The notes: generated from the sequence alone by a model not told the origin. A DNA stretch of 64,000 bases from Tricholomella constricta (GCA_013368375.1 JAACJP010000027.1:186001-250000); one strand, 5' to 3'. Counted from the first letter of the stretch, positions 10,246-23,200 are shown. Translations and numbers: made by a program.

Positions 10246-11053
10246 TGAGTACACGACGGTGAAAAGATCTACTAGATTAGTCCGAAATGATTTGTAATAG
10301 GAAGATTAGATAGCAATAATATCGATTCTCAATACTCTTCCCCCGCAGCGGCGACTCATCATGGCATCTAACGATTTCCTGGACCCTACAGAACAAAACG
10401 GTACGGCGGCTTTTACCACTTCCTGATGCATGTGGAATAAATCAGAAATTAGGAACACTTGCGAGCACCTTTCGACCGCAGTATGTGAGATGCTTGCACC
10501 TACGTACTGTGTTTGCCGCGAATGATGCTGTGTCTGCCACTGATCCAGATGCAAGTGAAATCGGTGTGACACCTTTCATTCAGCGGAGATTATGCATGCG
10601 CAAGCGCTCAATTTCCATGTGCAGAGTCGCCAAATATCTGGATATTCTCTGGAAGCCACTGGTTGTGATCCTTGAACGCTTTAATTTTCGAACGATCAGA
10701 TTGAACGAGTATGGTCACGTGATTATGTGTGGCGAAACTTGCTGGCACTGCACGAAGTGACGAATACATACTGATCAGTGTGAACGCCAGGACTGACTAC
10801 TCTGTCCCACAGCCTTCACAGCTATCTCCGTGAATTGCCTTCGAACCAGGTACACATTTCACAAGCATTGTTCCCATAATTATACTCACAACTCACGCAT
10901 TATACTGCGGTTCCAGGGAGGAATAAAGCACTCGGTTTAGGTGCCTTGACACAGGGCTGGCTGGTTTCAACGTGTCTTCTATCATCTGATTTGATAGCGC
11001 CAGAGAATAGATATAAGAAGGTAAGAAGCTTTCCTCTTAATCCAATCTGCATA

Positions 11054-12023
11054 ATGCCCAGCTTCCTCAAATCGTCAGTGACGGTCAGCATGGCGCGCAC
11101 AAAGGCCCTCGCCGCCGATGGCAAAGAAGCTATCGACAAGATTATACCCCTGCTTCGTTTTGTCCCGACCGACCACTTTCTCGACAAAGTCTTCCCCGAC
11201 TCACTGGTGCCCAATGCCACTATTGACAAAATTATCACCCGCTTGCGAGAGGAACGCGCACTCACAATAATCGACAAGAAAGAGTCATGGAAAGACTGGC
11301 CATCTAGGAGTATCCGTGCTGAAACTGCATTCTATGGTCCTTTCACGAAGGCCGCGAATGCGATTGCACACTGTTGCGAAGGGCCCAACAAAGTGCAAGC
11401 ACATTGGGTAGACCATCACAGCCGAGCTCCACAATCGCTGAACAAAGACAGCCCCAACAATCGCCCAGACTGCCTCTGGGCGAGCTCACCGTCGCTAGAG
11501 GAATTCATGAAAATCTGAGAACACATTGAATCACTCAACCAGGACATCAAGACTGCCTCAGCGAAGGATAACGTCAAGCAATTGAAGGATCTCAAGAGCG
11601 AAGAGGTACGTTGCCTGGCATGCATATGTGAAATTGTTCTGACTGCATATCTAGGAGAAGAAACTCAATGTTTGGTGGCGCCACGTACAAGTGGCCGTCG
11701 AAATAAAGCCCACGAGAGACGAATCATCACCCGTGTCTGTTACAGTAAATGACGTTAGCGATGTGATAAAGCAACTCCTCCGGTACTTGCGGCGTATGCT
11801 CGCGGAACAACTCGACCGTCGATTCGTTTTGGGCCTCGCAATCTGCGCTGACCAAATGACGGTGGTACTCTGCGATCGATCAGGAGTTCTCACGACGGCG
11901 ATGTCCATAAATATCAATGAGGTTCGCAGACATCTATCGACACTGACTCTGATTTCCTATGATGACATTGAAACTGGCAGGACCCGACGGGGACCTCAGT
12001 TCGTACGCTCAGCCAATGCCTAG
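11054..12023 (+). pseudogene. FunK1-type kinase, N-terminal half only, with premature stop
   Basis: Exons 11054..11605 and 11655..12023 join in frame over a 49-nt intron (GTACGT...TAG). The protein has a helical start (MPSFLKSSVTVSMARTKAL), ETAFYGPFTKAANAIAHCCE, then HWVDHHSRAPQSLNKDSPNN with RPDCLWA, and in exon 2 VWWRHVQVAVEIKP, EQLDRRFVLGLAICADQM and VVLCDRSGVLTTAMSIN. This is the order seen in the conserved region before the kinase lobe of FunK1 proteins. A TGA at 11516-11518 interrupts exon 1, and the gene ends before any HRD motif. It is thus the complement of the C-terminal halves at 4.3 and 39.5 kb, from another copy. An upstream exon could exist. Confidence 0.55.
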
Positions 12024-12491
12024 AAGTTGACATTTACTAGACTCAGCCGACACCTTAAGTTCAAGGGCATTTGTAAACCTGAAGCTGGCCCACATAGTCA
12101 GCAAGTCTAGACAGCCTAAGCCAGTCTAGCGAAGCCTACTCACCAATAAGTCGGGGAAGAGACTAGTGTACGGAGCATCTTGTGCACGATAGACTTCTCA
12201 AGTAGCAGCGTATAAGCAATACAGGGAGCCTATGAAGTGTAAAGTAAATGTAGAGATTCAAACTGCAAGTCCGTAAGTCAACGTAGCCTATGAAACGACA
12301 AGTAAGCAGTCTAGCCAAGACAATCATTCCACAAGTTAAAGCTATCTAGTCGGCGTATCCAGCCTGATAAATAAGTCAACCTATCATCTGAAAAATCCTT
12401 CTGTCAAGTCATTTCAAGCGTAATCAGCCGAAGCAGCCTGTGAAGTTAGTTAACGATCCAAAACTTTCAACAGAATATAACATACATCTTT
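12024..12491. other. Intergenic, short AGTCTA/AGCCTA-type repeats
   Basis: No gene is seen. The stretch is built of loosely repeated words such as AAGTCTAG, AGCCTATGAA and CAGTCTAGC between 12100 and 12450, and lies between the FunK1 remnant and the 3' end of the next gene. Confidence 0.4.
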
Positions 12492-14770
12492 TCAAGCCGC
12501 CACGTAGTGCCATCTCTCTGATAAGTTGCGACGCTTAGCCGGAGCCTGTTTCGCGATGGGCGTGTCCGAGACATCCCGAGTAGAGGGGGCCTTGCGCTTC
12601 CGGCTGCTGCGGCGAGGCTCTTCTTCGAGCTGAGTGGTAGTTGATGCAGGAGTGGGCAATGTTGGAGTACCCGTCAAGGGTGCGGCGGCGACGGCTGTGG
12701 GTAGAGATTCGACTGCAGCTGGCGTGTAGACTGCCGGGGGCTGGAAAACTGGCGCAGAGTTAGTGTTCACTATGGCCACCGGGCCCCTCAAAGCAGCGGC
12801 GACACCCTTCCCACCACGCCTACCACCGCCGCGTTTTCCACCGCGCCCACGTCTTCCTCCACGCTCCGACCCCAAGGCGCTTCCAGTGTTATCGGAAGAC
12901 TCCAAGGTTTCGGCGTTGGAATCGGCCTCGGGTGTAGAAATGGTGTCTTGTAGTCTGTTCACAGCGGTATCGGTGTCTCCGCCGCTATTTGTGATCGTCG
13001 GGACGTGGGCGTGGGCGGACGTAGTAGTGGTCGTGGTGGTGTTCTCGCCTCCGCCGTCACCTGTATCCGGGGGGGTGGCGAGAACAGGAGTCGACACTGA
13101 GTCAGGGGCGCTGTCACGAAGTATTGGCGGTGAGAAATTGGCGAGAGGAGGGGAATGTGTGATGGCAGCAGGAGCGGGTTGTTGGGAGGGCAATGTCTCA
13201 ATATTCTCATTGTCATCATCGTTGTCATTGTTATCATCGTCAAAGTCGTCGTCTGACAGCGACATCGGCTTTGAGAACTGTAAAATGTTGTGGGATCGGT
13301 TTTGGGCATCGAAAAATGCCGTGTACAATCGAAGAGCGTCCGTTGCCTTCATTACTTTGGGATTGAGGCTCGGAAAATCGGCAAGCGTGTTGCAATGGGT
13401 GAGTCCGACAGAGTCCCGCGTCGATGTACCAAGGACATCCCAAGGGACTGTAGTTGAGTTCGAGACTTCTGCAATAAACGAAGCTCATTAGTAAAATAGA
13501 TTGGCTCGTGGTCATCATCGACTTACTCCAGGCCATTTCGATGTATTCCGCCAGAAGGTGGCGACAGCTGGCGACAGGGATACTCTCGGGGTCTAAGGAT
13601 GGCAGGATGGGGTATCCATCCTCGTTCAAGATGATGGTGAGCTTGACTGGCTTCACTGCGGACTGTATGGGAGTGATCGCTTCGGGACGCTTGACTGTCA
13701 TAAAGGGTCCATCAGTCCCGGCGCACAACAACGACGGCAGGAAAAGAAATACCTGGCAATGCGCCCTCTGCGAACCGTCGAAACTCGTTGCGGAAGTCTT
13801 TGAAATTGGCACATTGATCAGCGAAAGTCGCCGATTGAGCATTGTTGGATACGGTCCCACTATCAAGACATTAGAATGTGAGAGAAGATGGCTAGTAGTT
13901 GACGTACTTGAATGTCTTGAGGTCACCCGCCTTGTTGCGATAGGCGCCTTGTAGGAAGAACATGACCTCACCATGCCCTCCCCAGTTCCAGCCGCACATG
14001 CCACGCAGTGCCTCCGTGGCCGTTGGCAGTAGAGACTTCTGTTGACTGTAGAGGAAATTAGCCGTGCATCAATCAAAACATATGTCGAGAAACTCACGCA
14101 TATATATGATCAGCGCCCGGGGGTTGCTTCAGATTCTCCTTCAAGATTGCTGCTTCCTCTTCAAATTCAGCATGGGTCTTGTCGTTAAGTTCATTATACA
14201 ATTCGTGCTTGTACTTCCGGTGGAGAGTAAGGTTGCTTTCTTTGGTAGATTGACCAGTTTCGGTGCGCTCCTTGTTGATCATGTCTCGAATATCAGCTTG
14301 CTTAGTTTTCGCGAATAGGTCGACGGCGCTTGTCGCACGTGGGACTTTACTGGACGTCGAGGGTGCCGGCACCTCAACATTAGTCTTCGTGTTGTTGACG
14401 AACCATTTCTTCAGTTTCTGAATAACAAAATTAAACACGGAATGCCTGACGGAGAAATAATGCTTACATGTTTAAGTGATTCGAGATTTGGACCGTCAGG
14501 GCCAGTGGAGTTGAATTGCTGGATGAAGAGAGGATATACGAGACGGAGGACCCAGTCCCCCTTGTCGCCCTTCACCTGCCCAGTCCCTCGAGGGCCAGTG
14601 GCTTTCTGAGCGAGCTTGTCAACAAACTCTTGATACTGTGGAAGGTGAGAGAGCAGGAGGGCTTTCTCCTCCTTGCTGAAAGCTCCTTGATTGGGACGTG
14701 GAGCTGCTGCCGTAGACGTAGGCGGGTCGAGCGGAAGGCCAGAGTTGGCAGGGTCAGGGGGATTTTCCAT
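12492..14770 (-). CDS. Uncharacterised 670-aa nuclear-looking protein, six exons
   Basis: Complement exons 14468..14770, 14098..14417, 13908..14045, 13753..13859, 13527..13694 and 12492..13468 all have GT-AG borders. They sum to 2013 nt, exactly 671 codons, so the gene looks intact. The N-terminus has FSKEEKALLLSHLPQYQEFV and KLKKWFVNNTK, the middle GMCGWNWGGHGEVMFFLQGA and LNEDGYPILPSLDPESIP. The C-terminus is disordered: an Asp/Asn-acidic run, a GRRGRGGKRGGGRRGGKG RGG-like block and a basic RRSSRKRKAP stretch. I recall similar architectures as multi-copy agaricomycete proteins without assigned function. The RGG and basic blocks suggest nucleic-acid binding; this is inference. Confidence 0.65.
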
Positions 14771-15169
14771 GACAGGTATAGCGAGGGGAGTGCGAAAGCC
14801 TGCGAAATTGCGAGAGCTGTCTTTTTAGCCCCGAGTCCGCTTTGACTGTGGCATTTCGAACAACAACCGTGGAGAGGTCCACGCTTGGAGGGCCATCCTA
14901 AGGTAGGGCCATCCTCAGGTCAAAGCTGTGGCGGCGGGCAAAGCAGCATTTCCAGCTTTAGCCTAATGTCGATGATTATTGATTAGTTTAGTGCAAAGGT
15001 AGATAAAAGCCGTACATTGAGTAGCTCGTTCTGTCCCGGGGGGGGGAGACAAGGCCAAGGTATCGTCGAGAGTCAAATTGTGCCGTCGCTCGAATTAAGG
15101 TTGGAGAAAGACAATAGAAGGATAAGCCTTCCTTGTGAAGAACATATTGTAAGTAAGGAGAATTTGTAA
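14771..15169. other. Intergenic region, putative promoter of the 670-aa gene
   Basis: It holds the word GGGCCATCCT twice (about 14888 and 14907) and a run of eight or more G near 15040. No reading frame is supported. Confidence 0.4.
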
Positions 15170-16271
15170 TTAGTGGGCCCGTGCTTTGCCCTTGCGAATG
15201 GCATTGTAAAGATGGAATATTGTATCGAAGCAGGGAGGGGAAACTACGGTAGCGTATTTCAGAAAAAAAGCTTGCCCCGCGAAATCAACTGCGAGGGGCT
15301 CCGCCCAACGATGCTCGAGCCATTCGGGCCATCCTCCTGAGTAGAGTTCCAGTGTATTCCCGAGCTCGACCCCGTACACTCCGAGCTCGACCTTGAAGTC
15401 CAGCAGATGGACGCTGCGATCGCCACGTCGAGGAAAGACAGCTATTTCAACGTGGCTGTGGGCATCCTGTAGACAGCTCAGTAACAAATCGACCAGATGA
15501 TTATTCGAACTGACCGATTTCCAGATAAAGAGTCGCACACCACATGTAAAGTCCCTATCATTTAGAGCATAACCAGTGACAGTGTTGTTCGAACGTTGTG
15601 CGGGCCGAATGGGGGAAGATGCAACAAGAGTGGCAGACGACGAGGGAAAGTCGTCATACGTAGGACTCGTCGGTGGAGACAAACTCCAGCTAGCCGCCTG
15701 CGGAGAAGGTGGAGCCCGACTGGGTACTGATGAGGTCGAAAGTGGCTGGACGGGCCCTGTTCGGTTTGTGCGCCGGGGCTGAGGTTGGAGCTCCTCACGA
15801 ATATTGAACCATGCTGCCAACTCGGTGGCACCATGGAGGATCTCCGCGTCTAACGAGGTATGCGTTAGCCAAGTGAACGTCCAGGGCGCATTCTTCTTCT
15901 TCTACATGTCGATCAAATCAGGCGAAATGTTAGACGCACTAGAAAATGCCACTTACCACCATCTGGAACCACCGCCCAATGTTTGAGTGCTCCAAGACGT
16001 CTCCCTTCCCCGAGGCTGATTTTCCCGTGCACACTTGTGGCGTTCGGTAGACCCAACCGTGGACTCGGCGCTGCTCGTTGTACGGCGCCGCGAGGAATTC
16101 GATAGCTTTCGTGATCCGCTCTTCGTTGAGTTTGTTGGCAGCAGATTTATTCAGGCCATGGAGTGCTGGGTCGGCGTCGGTGAAGGGTCCAAAGCGATGG
16201 GTGACAGGTAATCGTTGAGAGTAGGGGGCAGCTTGACGACGTCCTGTCGTAGAAGAAGCAGTGCGAGGCAT
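15170..16271 (-). CDS. Uncharacterised 348-aa protein, two exons
   Basis: Complement exons 15957..16271 (105 codons, from MPRTASSTTGRRQ) and 15170..15901 join in phase over a 55-nt intron. Visible segments are THRFGPFTDADPALHGLNKS, EFLAAPYNEQRRVHGWVYRT, WTFTWLTHTSLDAEILHGAT with ELAAWFNIREEL, a Ser/Pro-rich linker, and a compact C-terminal part with FTCGVRLFIWKSV and HSHVEIAVFPRRGD. It ends KGKARAH. The frame is open upstream to about 16442, but an internal in-frame ATG beside a non-coding-looking stretch was preferred as the start. I do not recognise the family. It is on the same strand as the neighbouring 670-aa gene, about 400 bp from it. Confidence 0.5.
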
Positions 16272-17101
16272 TAATAATAATAAGATGTCGACGTTATAGT
16301 CCTCACCGATCGTGCGCCCTTTAAAGTTCCTTGAGAGGCTTTGGAAGGCCAAAGCGAGGCAGTCTGGGCCAGTCAAAGCAGAACAATATATCGTAATTGT
16401 AGGTACAAGCGCTCTAGATATAGACGATGGGCTAAATAACATAGAAATAAAAATAAAGGATTATAGCGATGATAGAAGTAAAAATTAGTACAATAGTGAA
16501 TTCAGCACGTCGGCGGCACATCGGAATCCAGTGCCCAAGGTGAGCGCCAGGCTGAAAAAAAATCCAGGGGCGGCCCGAGAAATAAAGCTGCTTGTGGTTG
16601 ACGAAGTGAGTGAGGAAAAGTAATCACTGCCGACACCAAGTCGAGCAGGCAGGAGACGAACGTCTGTCCCGATGTTGACGGGAAAAGGTGGGGGTGCTTG
16701 ATCCATGGAGGCGGACGATCTACACGAGAGGAGGAGAGAATTCACTAGCACTGCCGACGCCAGGTCGAGCAGGTGGGAGACGAACGTCTGCCCCGATGGT
16801 GATGAAGTTCAAGAGAATGGGAAGTCAAAAAGTGGTTGGCGTCCGCCCGGGCATTGCCGAAAGGTCACACGCTTGCTCAGCCACTGGGCCCAAGCGCGGA
16901 AAAATATTTTTCAAACTCAGCGCGCAAGTGCAGAGTTGACGACACGTCTCCCTTCAGCATCATTCGCTGCATCCTCAACGCTGCAGCTGCTTGGCCCGAT
17001 CTCCTCTGCCACCGAGATATACCTTTGGTATTCTCGTTCAGCTCGACGTGACGTCGGCTGATATCTATCTGTGGTACTCTTAACCAACGCGGCGATTCGT
17101 G
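16272..17101. repeat. Intergenic region with a 50-bp direct repeat
   Basis: A block beginning CACTGCCGAC and ending GTCTGYCCCGATG is present at 16625-16674 and again at 16749-16798, with about five differences. No gene is supported, although plus-strand frames are open across 16688-17061. The start of the split gene at 17102 follows. Confidence 0.55.
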
Positions 17102-17157
17102 ATGTCGAGCGAGGAACTCTACCCCCCAGGGTCGAAAGACCTGTTGGCGAGGTCTTT

Positions 17158-17400
17158 ACACTCCCCCACCTAATCCTATCGGAGTCCGACGGAGTCCGAC
17201 GGACTCCTAGGACATCCTAGGAGTCCGATCGGAGTAGTTGGTACTACAAATCATCAATAAATGATAGACTTTGGAGTGTCCGAGTCCGAGAGAATCCTAT
17301 CGGAGTCCGATCGGACGTCGGACCGGACACGGACTCCGATCGGATTTTGTCCTATCAGACTCCGATAGGACTCCTAGGACAACCAGTTAGGACTACTAGT
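17158..17400. repeat. Left subterminal palindrome array of outer transposon
   Basis: After the terminal core the sequence is a mosaic of GGAGTCCGAYCGGA, CTATCGGAGTCCG and CCTAGGA words, many forming the palindromes TCCGATCGGA or TCCTAGGA. The matching array lies at the right end in inverted orientation. Such repeats commonly serve as transposase-binding sites; that role is inferred. Confidence 0.7.
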
Positions 17401-17459
17401 AGCTACCAATGTCATTACCAGTGTTTACTATGTTTACTGATAAGTAGTAGTAGTAGTAA

Positions 17460-17560
17460 CAAAATAGTAGCATTGTCAAGAGTCGAACACTCGACCTCGC
17501 CCACATGATGACTAATGAACGCTAAGTCGACTACACAAACCGCTGGTCCATGGGACTGTT
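17460..17560 (-). other. tRNA-like sequence (possible degenerate tRNA or SINE head)
   Basis: On the minus strand a stretch with TGGACCAGCGG (A-box-like) is followed about 45 nt later by GAGGTCGAGTGTTCGACTC (B-box-like, containing TTCGA). I could not fold a good acceptor or T stem, so this is not called as a functional tRNA. It sits inside the outer transposon next to the palindrome array. Confidence 0.25.
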
Positions 17561-17639
17561 GTAACCCAGGCTACTAAAGGATACAACACATGATGCTCGA
17601 CGACAGGCGTCAAATGATGGTTCAAACACTGCCATCATG

Positions 17640-18800
17640 TCCGTTGTTTGTTCCTCTTCCTCCACCACCACCACCATCGTCGCCGCCGCCCCCGCTGCAT
17701 CCATTCAGCGCCGCCTGCCAGTGCGCGGCCCACAACGCACAGGACGCCTCTCAAACCCCCTCAAGACCCGCGTGACGGCCGGAGACGACGAGAAGGGCAG
17801 GAAAGGCAGGGGAGGTACACAGGGCAGACCCCAGCTGGGGGAGAGCCGCGAGGTGCGCCATCGTACCACCCACACGTCCACCACTGACCCCCCCGCATGC
17901 AGCACGACCACCAGGGGCAACGACCACGACCCCACGGTCCCTGCGAGCCCGACCCGACCCGTGCCACCACCACCACCACCAACCACAGCACAAGGTGCGC
18001 CATCGCACCACCCACACGTCCACCACTGACCCCCCCGCATGCAGCACGACCACCAGGGGCAACGACCACGCCCCCACGGTCCCTGCGAGCCCGACCCGTG
18101 CCACCACCACCACCACCCACAGCACACCACGACGACGGACGATGGACGACGGCCACCACCACTCACCACCACCACCACGGCCACAGCACACCACGATGAC
18201 GACGGCCACCACCACCACCACCACACCACCAGCACCACCACCAGCCACCACCACACCACCAGCACCACCACCAGCGCCACAACGACGACGGCCACAGCAC
18301 CACGACGACGGCCACCACCACCACCACGACGGCCACCACCACCACGACGACGGCCACCACCACCACCACCACACCACCAGCACCACCACCAGCCACCACC
18401 ACACCACCAGCACCACCACCAGCGCCACAACGACGACGGCCACAGCACCACGACGACGGCCACCACCACCACGACGACGGCCACCACCACCACCACCACA
18501 CCACCAGCACCACCACCAGCCACCACCACACCACCAGCACCACCACCAGCACCACAACGACGACGGCCACAGCACCACGATGACGGCCACCACCACACCA
18601 CCAGCACCACCACCGCCGCCGCCGCCACCACACCACCACTACAACAACAGGGGGAGAGCCGCGAGGTGCGCCATCGCACCACCCACACGTCCACCACTGA
18701 CCCCCCGCATGCAGCACGACCACCAGGGGCAACGATCACGACCCCACGGCCCCTGCGAGCCCGACCACCACCACCGCCACGTCACCACAGCAACGGCCCC
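17640..18800. repeat. CCA-rich higher-order tandem repeats
   Basis: Two nested repeat systems are visible. A block of about 110 bp, from the GAGAGCCGCGAGGTGCGCCA word or its GGTGCGCCATCGCACC part to the CTGCGAGCCCGACC word, occurs near 17838, 17993 and 18653. Between them, 18200-18640 consists of CCACCACCA arrays broken by AGCGCCACAACGACGACGG blocks about 130 bp apart. The frames open across it on both strands (His/Thr/Pro or Val/Trp/Gly) reflect composition, not genes. Confidence 0.85.
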
Positions 18801-19612
18801 ACCGGATGAAGACAGGAAGGCGGCCCCGACGCCCCCCCCAACGAACGGACGACGACGCCACCCAGCACCCCCGCCAGTTGCATGGGCCAACGCCCGCCGC
18901 CACGTCACCAACCCGACGGCCACGTCACCCAGCGTGACCGACAGCGCACGCGCACGGCCACCCACCTGCCCAACCACCGCCACACCCAGCGCGACGCACC
19001 CACCACACGCGCGCGACCGCCACGTCACCCAGCGCGACGCCACACGACACCCCGATGCACCCCCGCCGACGTTCGCCGCGTCGACCTCCGCCCCCATCCG
19101 TGCGGCGCCTTTTTATTTTTATTTAAGTAGATAATCTTAATGTATTAGACATTTACAAATGATAACTTTTCTCATTTGCAGTAGTATGTACCCCAAGCAC
19201 TAAGTATAGGCTACTCGTTACCATCATGAGGCCCGTGCATGTTCATCATTTCGCGCGCGTCGCCGGGAATTTCGAACTCCGCCGCTGTCCACGTTTCCAA
19301 CCACCCCAACTATTCCCACCACAACTGCGAAACGACGCCATGGCCACCCGCTCGAACTCGTCAACCACCCGCAGCGGCCGAATTCGCGCCGCGCCGCCTC
19401 CCTCCACTGCCTCAACCGGCCGAGGCCGCAAACGCGCCACGTCGACCGTCGAAGACGCCGCCAAGCAAACAAAAAAACCCAAAAAAGCGAACGAGAGCGA
19501 CGAGGAGGACGAAGACGAGGACGAGGAGGAAGAGGATAGGAACCAGAAGAAGGGGAAGGGGAAGGGGAAAGGGAAGGGCAAGGGCAGGAAGGCCCCGAGG
19601 TGAGTACCCTGA

Positions 19613-19686
19613 CACCGGAGGCATTTGCCACGGCATGTTGAACAATATGAATTCAGTTCACTTGACATGTACATCAAGTGGCATCA
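19613..19686 (+). repeat. Left terminal inverted repeat of the CACTA-like element
   Basis: 74 bp, inverted match to 29049-29122 with four mismatches by eye. Weaker similarity extends further inward, including GGTAGTTGGAAAT (about 19726) and its complement near 28980-28995. Confidence 0.85.
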
Positions 19687-20210
19687 CGCAATTGATTACA
19701 TAAAATTGACTTTTTGGTAGTCGGTAGTTGGAAATTCGGCAAATTTCGGCAAACTAGAATCCGAGTACCGGATTTTGGAATTTTGAAATCGAACTCAGAA
19801 TCAAACTCGGAAATAGGCTGCACGCTCACAATCACTCATAATCAGATTAGTTCTTTTCTCAACCTTCAGCCTTTACTCTCCCCTTGTCCCCACATTGTGA
19901 GTTCTTGTCATAACTTTCAATTCATTTATTTCATACTGATACTGATGCAGTTTGCAACTTGTAAGGTGGTAGGTATACAATCAAATAACCCAGTATATCC
20001 GATCACTGATTATTTTTCTCTTATCTACAGATCTCAACAGCTGCATCCAGATTCTCTGATTTCTGGCATCTCTATCTGGTCTTTGAGAGCCTGAGTTTTG
20101 ATTTCTGGTGTCTGGTCTGGTCTTTGAGAGCTTGAGTTCCAGTCTTCTGGATATTTTTGGCATCTGCTCTGCTTGCTTGTCGCTCTGGTCTTTTCTGGGT
20201 ATCTGAGAAA

Positions 20211-23200
20211 ATGAGAAAGGTCCTCTGCACTTGCAGCAAGTGTAATCAGTATACTTGTACTGATCATGGACATCAAGTTTCTGGGCAAAAAGTCAGTACT
20301 CAAACACGTAGAAATCATGAGCTTCAAGATCTACGATTTCCAAGAAATCGAGATAGTCAGAGAGCAAGAAATCAAGATAGTCAGAGAGTTAGATCATCGT
20401 CTCCGTCTATACATTCAGAAAGGATTGGATCCTCTTTTACATCAGCAACGCTGTCATCTCAGACTGCACGTGTACTAGATCTTGCTGAAGTTGCTGCACC
20501 TGTTCTTGATCTCTGCTGTATTGTAGTTGCTTGGCTATCCTTGCATGCTGGAGTTAGCAGAAACACAGCCAATACTATGCTAAAGGCTTTTAGTTTCATC
20601 ATTACAACGATGCTCAGGCTTATTCAGATTGCACTCAGATTGACTGGAGTAAATGTCACCGTCACTCAGAAAAAACTCGACAATTTTCCCTTGGATATCC
20701 GAACAGTTTATTCTTATAGCCAGCTCAACCCAGTAATTGTACGAACTGTCTGTTGCCCTCAATGTTTCAAACAATATCCTATAGGTGTAATTCCTATACG
20801 GTGCACATGGAAACGCTCTCCACGATCTAAACCTTGTGGTACTGAGCTTTCTGTTGAACGGCAAACTCGAAATGGAACTCGCAGAGTTCCGAAATGTCTT
20901 TTCAATACTCAATCATTTGAATCCTGGCTTATCTTTTTACTTTCTCGGGCCAATATTGAAGAAAGTTTACAACTAACATTTGCAAAAACTCAGCACCTTG
21001 GCAACACCACTCGAATGCATGATATTCATGATAGTCCTATTTGGAATTCACTACGGCCCTATTTACAATCTTGTCATCATCTGGTATTTGCTATTTATAT
21101 TGATTGGTTCAACCCATTTACCAACAAAATTGCTGGCAAGGTTGTATCATGTGGTGCAATTATACTCTACTGTTTGAATCTGCCATTATCAATCAGATTT
21201 CTTCGAGAAAATACTTTTATCATTGGCATGACTCCAGTTCCTCATGCTCCAAATGTTTGGACAATTTCTCATATTCTTCATTCAATTCGAACTATGATAA
21301 TGGAATTTGACCTCCCTGGAAAATTATTACCAACACATCAGCATCCTGACGGTACTGCAGTTGCTGCTCGGATTATTCCTTTAATTGCAGATCTGGGAGG
21401 TATAAAAAAGGTGACTGGGTTCTTGTCTCATGGAGCTGGTCCTTTTTGCTCTTTTTGTAAATGCAAGAAAAAAGATATAGAAAATCTGAACTATCACGAA
21501 TGGGAGATGAGACAAGGTGCAGAAGTTCGAGCTCAAGCTGAACAATGGCGAAACCTTGTTACAGTCAAAGATAAAGAAATTCTTGCCAAGCAAACTGGTG
21601 TTCGATGGACACCTTTACATGATATTCATTATTGGGATCCAGTCCGATATGTTCTTCTGGGTTATATGCATAATTTTCTAGAAGGAGTCCTTCAATATCA
21701 ACTCCGTGTTCTCTGGGGTATTGGTCGTACAAAAGCAGCACTTAAAGCAATTGCAGATTCAGAAAAGGATGACAAAATATCTGATACCACTTCCATATCT
21801 GAAGAGCTAGATAATGAAAGTGATGTTGAAAATGCTGAAAATGCTAGTACATCAGGGCTAACAGCTGATTTTGATATGATGGATATTGATGAAGAGTTTA
21901 TCCAATGGAGTTTGGACAACAGTAATACTCCTACTCCCAGTGCTCCAACTACCCCTGCTCTTGAAAATATTGTATTGATGTCACCTGAAGATGAAGATGA
22001 GGATATCGATAATCATGACTATGAAAATCTCACAGATGCATTTAAATTTACGGACCAGGAATTACATATAATTCGATCTTGTATATGTGAAGTTCAGCTT
22101 CCAACATGGGTTCAAAGGCCACCAGGAAACCTTGGAGAAGCTAGTCATGGAAAACTCAAAGCGCATGAGCTACTAGTCCTTTTTTCTGTTATATTCCCTC
22201 TTGTCATGCCAAAACTTTGGTGGAATAGAAACAATCATAAAAAACAGCTACTCGAGAGTTTTTGTGATTTAGTTTGTTCTACAAATATCATTGCAGCATA
22301 CTCTGTCACAAATGCTGAAGCAGATGCATATATGAATCATTACATCAAATATCGTTCTTCAATGCAAAAGCTCTATCCTATTTTTCATTCAAGGCCTAAT
22401 CACCATTATGCCATGCATAATGGTGAGATGTTGAAAGTTTGGGGACCTCTTTCTCTGTTAAGTGAATTTCCTGGTGAACGTGTAAATGGTGATATGGGAA
22501 GAATTAAGACTAATCGTCGTCTCTGTGAGTTTTTATACTAAAAATCATTTAACATCTATTCATTTAAATCATAGATCAAATGGAGTTGACAATGCTTCAA
22601 CAAACTGCACGTCGAGGACGTTTAGAAGCATTTCTCCATGATAACAATTTTAAAACTACTGCAGAATCTGAACTAGCTAAAATTCTGGAACCTGACAACT
22701 TTCAGTCTAAACCTACAAGTGTTCTAAATGACATGGAAATTGCTAAGGCTCATGCCAGTGCAATTAGACTAGATGAAAGGCATTATCTCATGCTTCTCCA
22801 ATATCTCAAATTGATTGTACGAAAAGATTATCATTCCGTATATGAAACTATTCCTAAAGTCTTGGGAACACTTATTCTTCCACCTTCAGTTAAAAAACCA
22901 CATCAGATTAACTTTGAAAATCGTACATACAGCCGAAACGATAGTCATACAGGAAACAGTCATATTCAATTTTATATTCCAGGAGCATCAGATGATGTAA
23001 CAGAAACAGGATATATAGAAGCAATTTGGGAACTTCCACTCGAAGGAATTTGGCAATCATTTCTTCTGATTCGACAACACCGAGCACTTTCTCCAACTCA
23101 ATTAAAACTAAAACAAAGCCCTTATACATATGAGCCATGCTCAAATTTGCAAACTAAAATTGTAAACTCAGAACCATCTATTCAGGTTTTTATTATTGAA

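Noticed and set aside
7700..10300. LTR pair around the gag fragments
   Set aside because: No long direct repeat with TG...CA ends was found on both sides; only short repeats are present.
17705..18739. Long minus-strand open frame rich in Val/Trp/Gly (344 codons) and overlapping plus-strand His/Thr/Pro frames
   Set aside because: They exist only because CCA/TGG trinucleotide arrays lack stop codons; no start context, introns or motif.
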